Positions 6,469 to 6,828 of a stretch of 6,828 nucleotides of DNA are shown here, one piece after another (the first letter of the stretch is position 1; every line of letters begins with the position of its first letter). The DNA lies in the NCBI GenBank assembly GCA_965603355.1, contig CBFDCQ010000117.1, forward strand, positions 1 through 6,828, written 5' to 3'. Below the pieces are notes generated by a model. It saw only the letters and a program-made list of their open reading frames with translations. It made no database searches and was not told where the DNA came from. The DNA comes from CBFDCQ01 sp965603355. Lineage in GTDB: Bacteria; Hydrogenedentota; CAZGCA01; CBFDCQ01. Position numbers and translations under genes: made by a program.

Positions 6469-6696
6469 TCACAATGATCTTGCCCGCATAACGAGAAAAA
6501 GGATGAGAGTCAACACCAACGATATGATCAAGCATGTTGCAAGCGGGAAGTAGAACTCGAAACGCTCACCTTTAATGTGTATGTCGCCGGGCAACTTGCC
6601 CGGAAACGAGAACTGTTTGCCCGCCACCAGCAGAATCGCACCACTCACTATCAGAACAACGCCGAAGATTATCAGAGTCTTGCCGAGATGAGCCAT
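6469..6696 (-). CDS. Small two-helix membrane protein, DUF2905 type
   Basis: This 75-residue protein has two hydrophobic helices (about 6-26 and 50-70) joined by a short polar loop with LPGDIHIKG (35-43) and FEFYFPL (46-52). That pattern, LPGDI followed by FxFYFPL, is typical of the DUF2905 family, whose members are about 70 residues long and of unknown function. The ATG at 6694-6696 is chosen because family members begin shortly before the first helix and because the promoter at 6731-6759 puts the transcript start near 6724. A TTG 21 codons upstream would lie inside the -35 box, and an ATG at 6715-6717 would leave only a few leader bases. The ribosome site is poor: a GGGGG run lies about 12 nt upstream. 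It is the first gene of a probable two-gene operon with the GH38-like gene. No function can be inferred from that link. Confidence 0.82.
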   Translation of the reverse strand: MAHLGKTLIIFGVVLIVSGAILLVAGKQFSFPGKLPGDIHIKGERFEFYFPLATCLIISLVLTLILFLVMRARSL

Positions 6697-6730
6697 GAAA
6701 ATACATCGCCCCCACATGCACCTGACCTGA

Positions 6731-6759
6731 ATCTTAGCAACACGGTGATTGAGTGTCAA
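6731..6759 (-). promoter_or_regulatory. Sigma70-type promoter for the DUF2905/GH38-like operon
   Basis: On the minus strand a perfect -35 box TTGACA (6754-6759) is followed after 17 nt by TAAGAT (6731-6736), which keeps the three most important -10 positions (T1, A2, T6). Transcription would start near 6724, with a leader of roughly 28 nt before the DUF2905 start codon. No other promoter was seen before the GH38-like gene, so both genes probably depend on this one. Confidence 0.65.
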
Positions 6760-6775
6760 GCGGATGGGCGGATTG

Positions 6776-6828
6776 TGTCAAGACTCTTTAGAAATGTCCT
6801 CTATGTTAACGCATTAGAAATGTCCTCC
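6776..6828. mobile_element. Possible end of an IS481-like insertion sequence (body outside the window)
   Basis: A TGTCAAG tip (6776-6782) beginning with TG is followed by two spaced copies of TTAGAAATGTCCTC. From memory, this arrangement, a TGTCA-type tip and repeated AGAAATGTCC motifs, occurs at the ends of IS481-family elements, where the repeats are taken to be transposase-binding sites. No transposase is in the window and the other end is not visible. The alternative is a pair of activator or repressor sites upstream of the promoter at 6731-6759. Confidence 0.35.
6788..6827. repeat. Two direct copies of a 14-nt motif
   Basis: TTAGAAATGTCCTC occurs exactly at 6788-6801 and again at 6814-6827, with starts 26 nt apart and 12 unrelated bases between. 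Relative to the predicted transcription start near 6724 the copies lie at roughly -64 to -103. They could be protein-binding sites of a regulator, or subterminal repeats of a mobile element that continues beyond the window edge. Confidence 0.8.

Noticed and set aside
6697..6759. TTG start adding 21 residues to the DUF2905 protein
   Set aside because: The TTG codon falls within the -35 box of the predicted promoter, and the added residues do not match the family's N-terminus.
6759..6781. Second TTGACA (6776-6781, minus strand) as an additional promoter
   Set aside because: At 16-18 nt downstream there is no -10-like hexamer; the sequence there is the next TTGACAC.

Overview
The window reads as a piece of an uncultured bacterial chromosome. 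It is moderately GC-rich, with strong Shine-Dalgarno sites (AGGAGG, GGAGGG) and sigma70-type promoters (TTGACA-N17-TAAGAT and TTGACA-N17-TACAAT). The sequence alone does not fix the phylum. The giant secreted GH38-like protein, with its N-terminal 'WLICGPFP' beta-sandwich, and the hairpin-rich intergenic DNA recall polysaccharide-degrading lineages of the planctomycete/armatimonadete/hydrogenedentes kind. That placement is inference only.

All three convincing genes lie on the minus strand, so transcription runs from high to low coordinates. At the right edge (6776-6828) there are two direct copies of TTAGAAATGTCCTC next to a TGTCAAG tip, possibly the end of an IS481-like insertion sequence whose body lies outside the window. 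Next comes a near-consensus promoter (6731-6759) driving a small two-helix membrane protein of the DUF2905 type (6469-6696). A 43-nt gap separates it from a 1622-residue exported multidomain protein (1557-6425) built on a GH38 alpha-mannosidase scaffold. Its nucleophile Asp467 and the His667-Asp668 motif are present, but the diagnostic HxD zinc motif has become GxRxD. The two genes are probably cotranscribed. The predicted job of the large protein is recognition or processing of alpha-mannose-type glycans outside the cytoplasm, but whether it is catalytically active is uncertain.

From 1040 to 1556 there is no gene. Instead there is a dense cluster of REP-like elements. Six hairpins with mostly unrelated stem sequences are each preceded, with no gap, by the tetranucleotide GTAG on one strand or the other. 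A seventh hairpin has a GTGG foot. The cluster also holds a 29-nt direct repeat that includes half of one element, and a 51-nt almost pure purine tract. GTAG followed by a G-rich hairpin is the architecture recognised by REP-associated tyrosine transposases (RAYT/TnpA-REP), so this is the most striking non-coding structure here.

Beyond the cluster, a second near-perfect promoter (1050-1078) drives a secreted or membrane-anchored metallo-beta-lactamase-fold hydrolase (119-991). Its metal motif is HxDxDH rather than HxHxDH. Positions 1-118 hold only weak inverted repeats. No RNA gene, CRISPR array, prophage or complete transposase was found.
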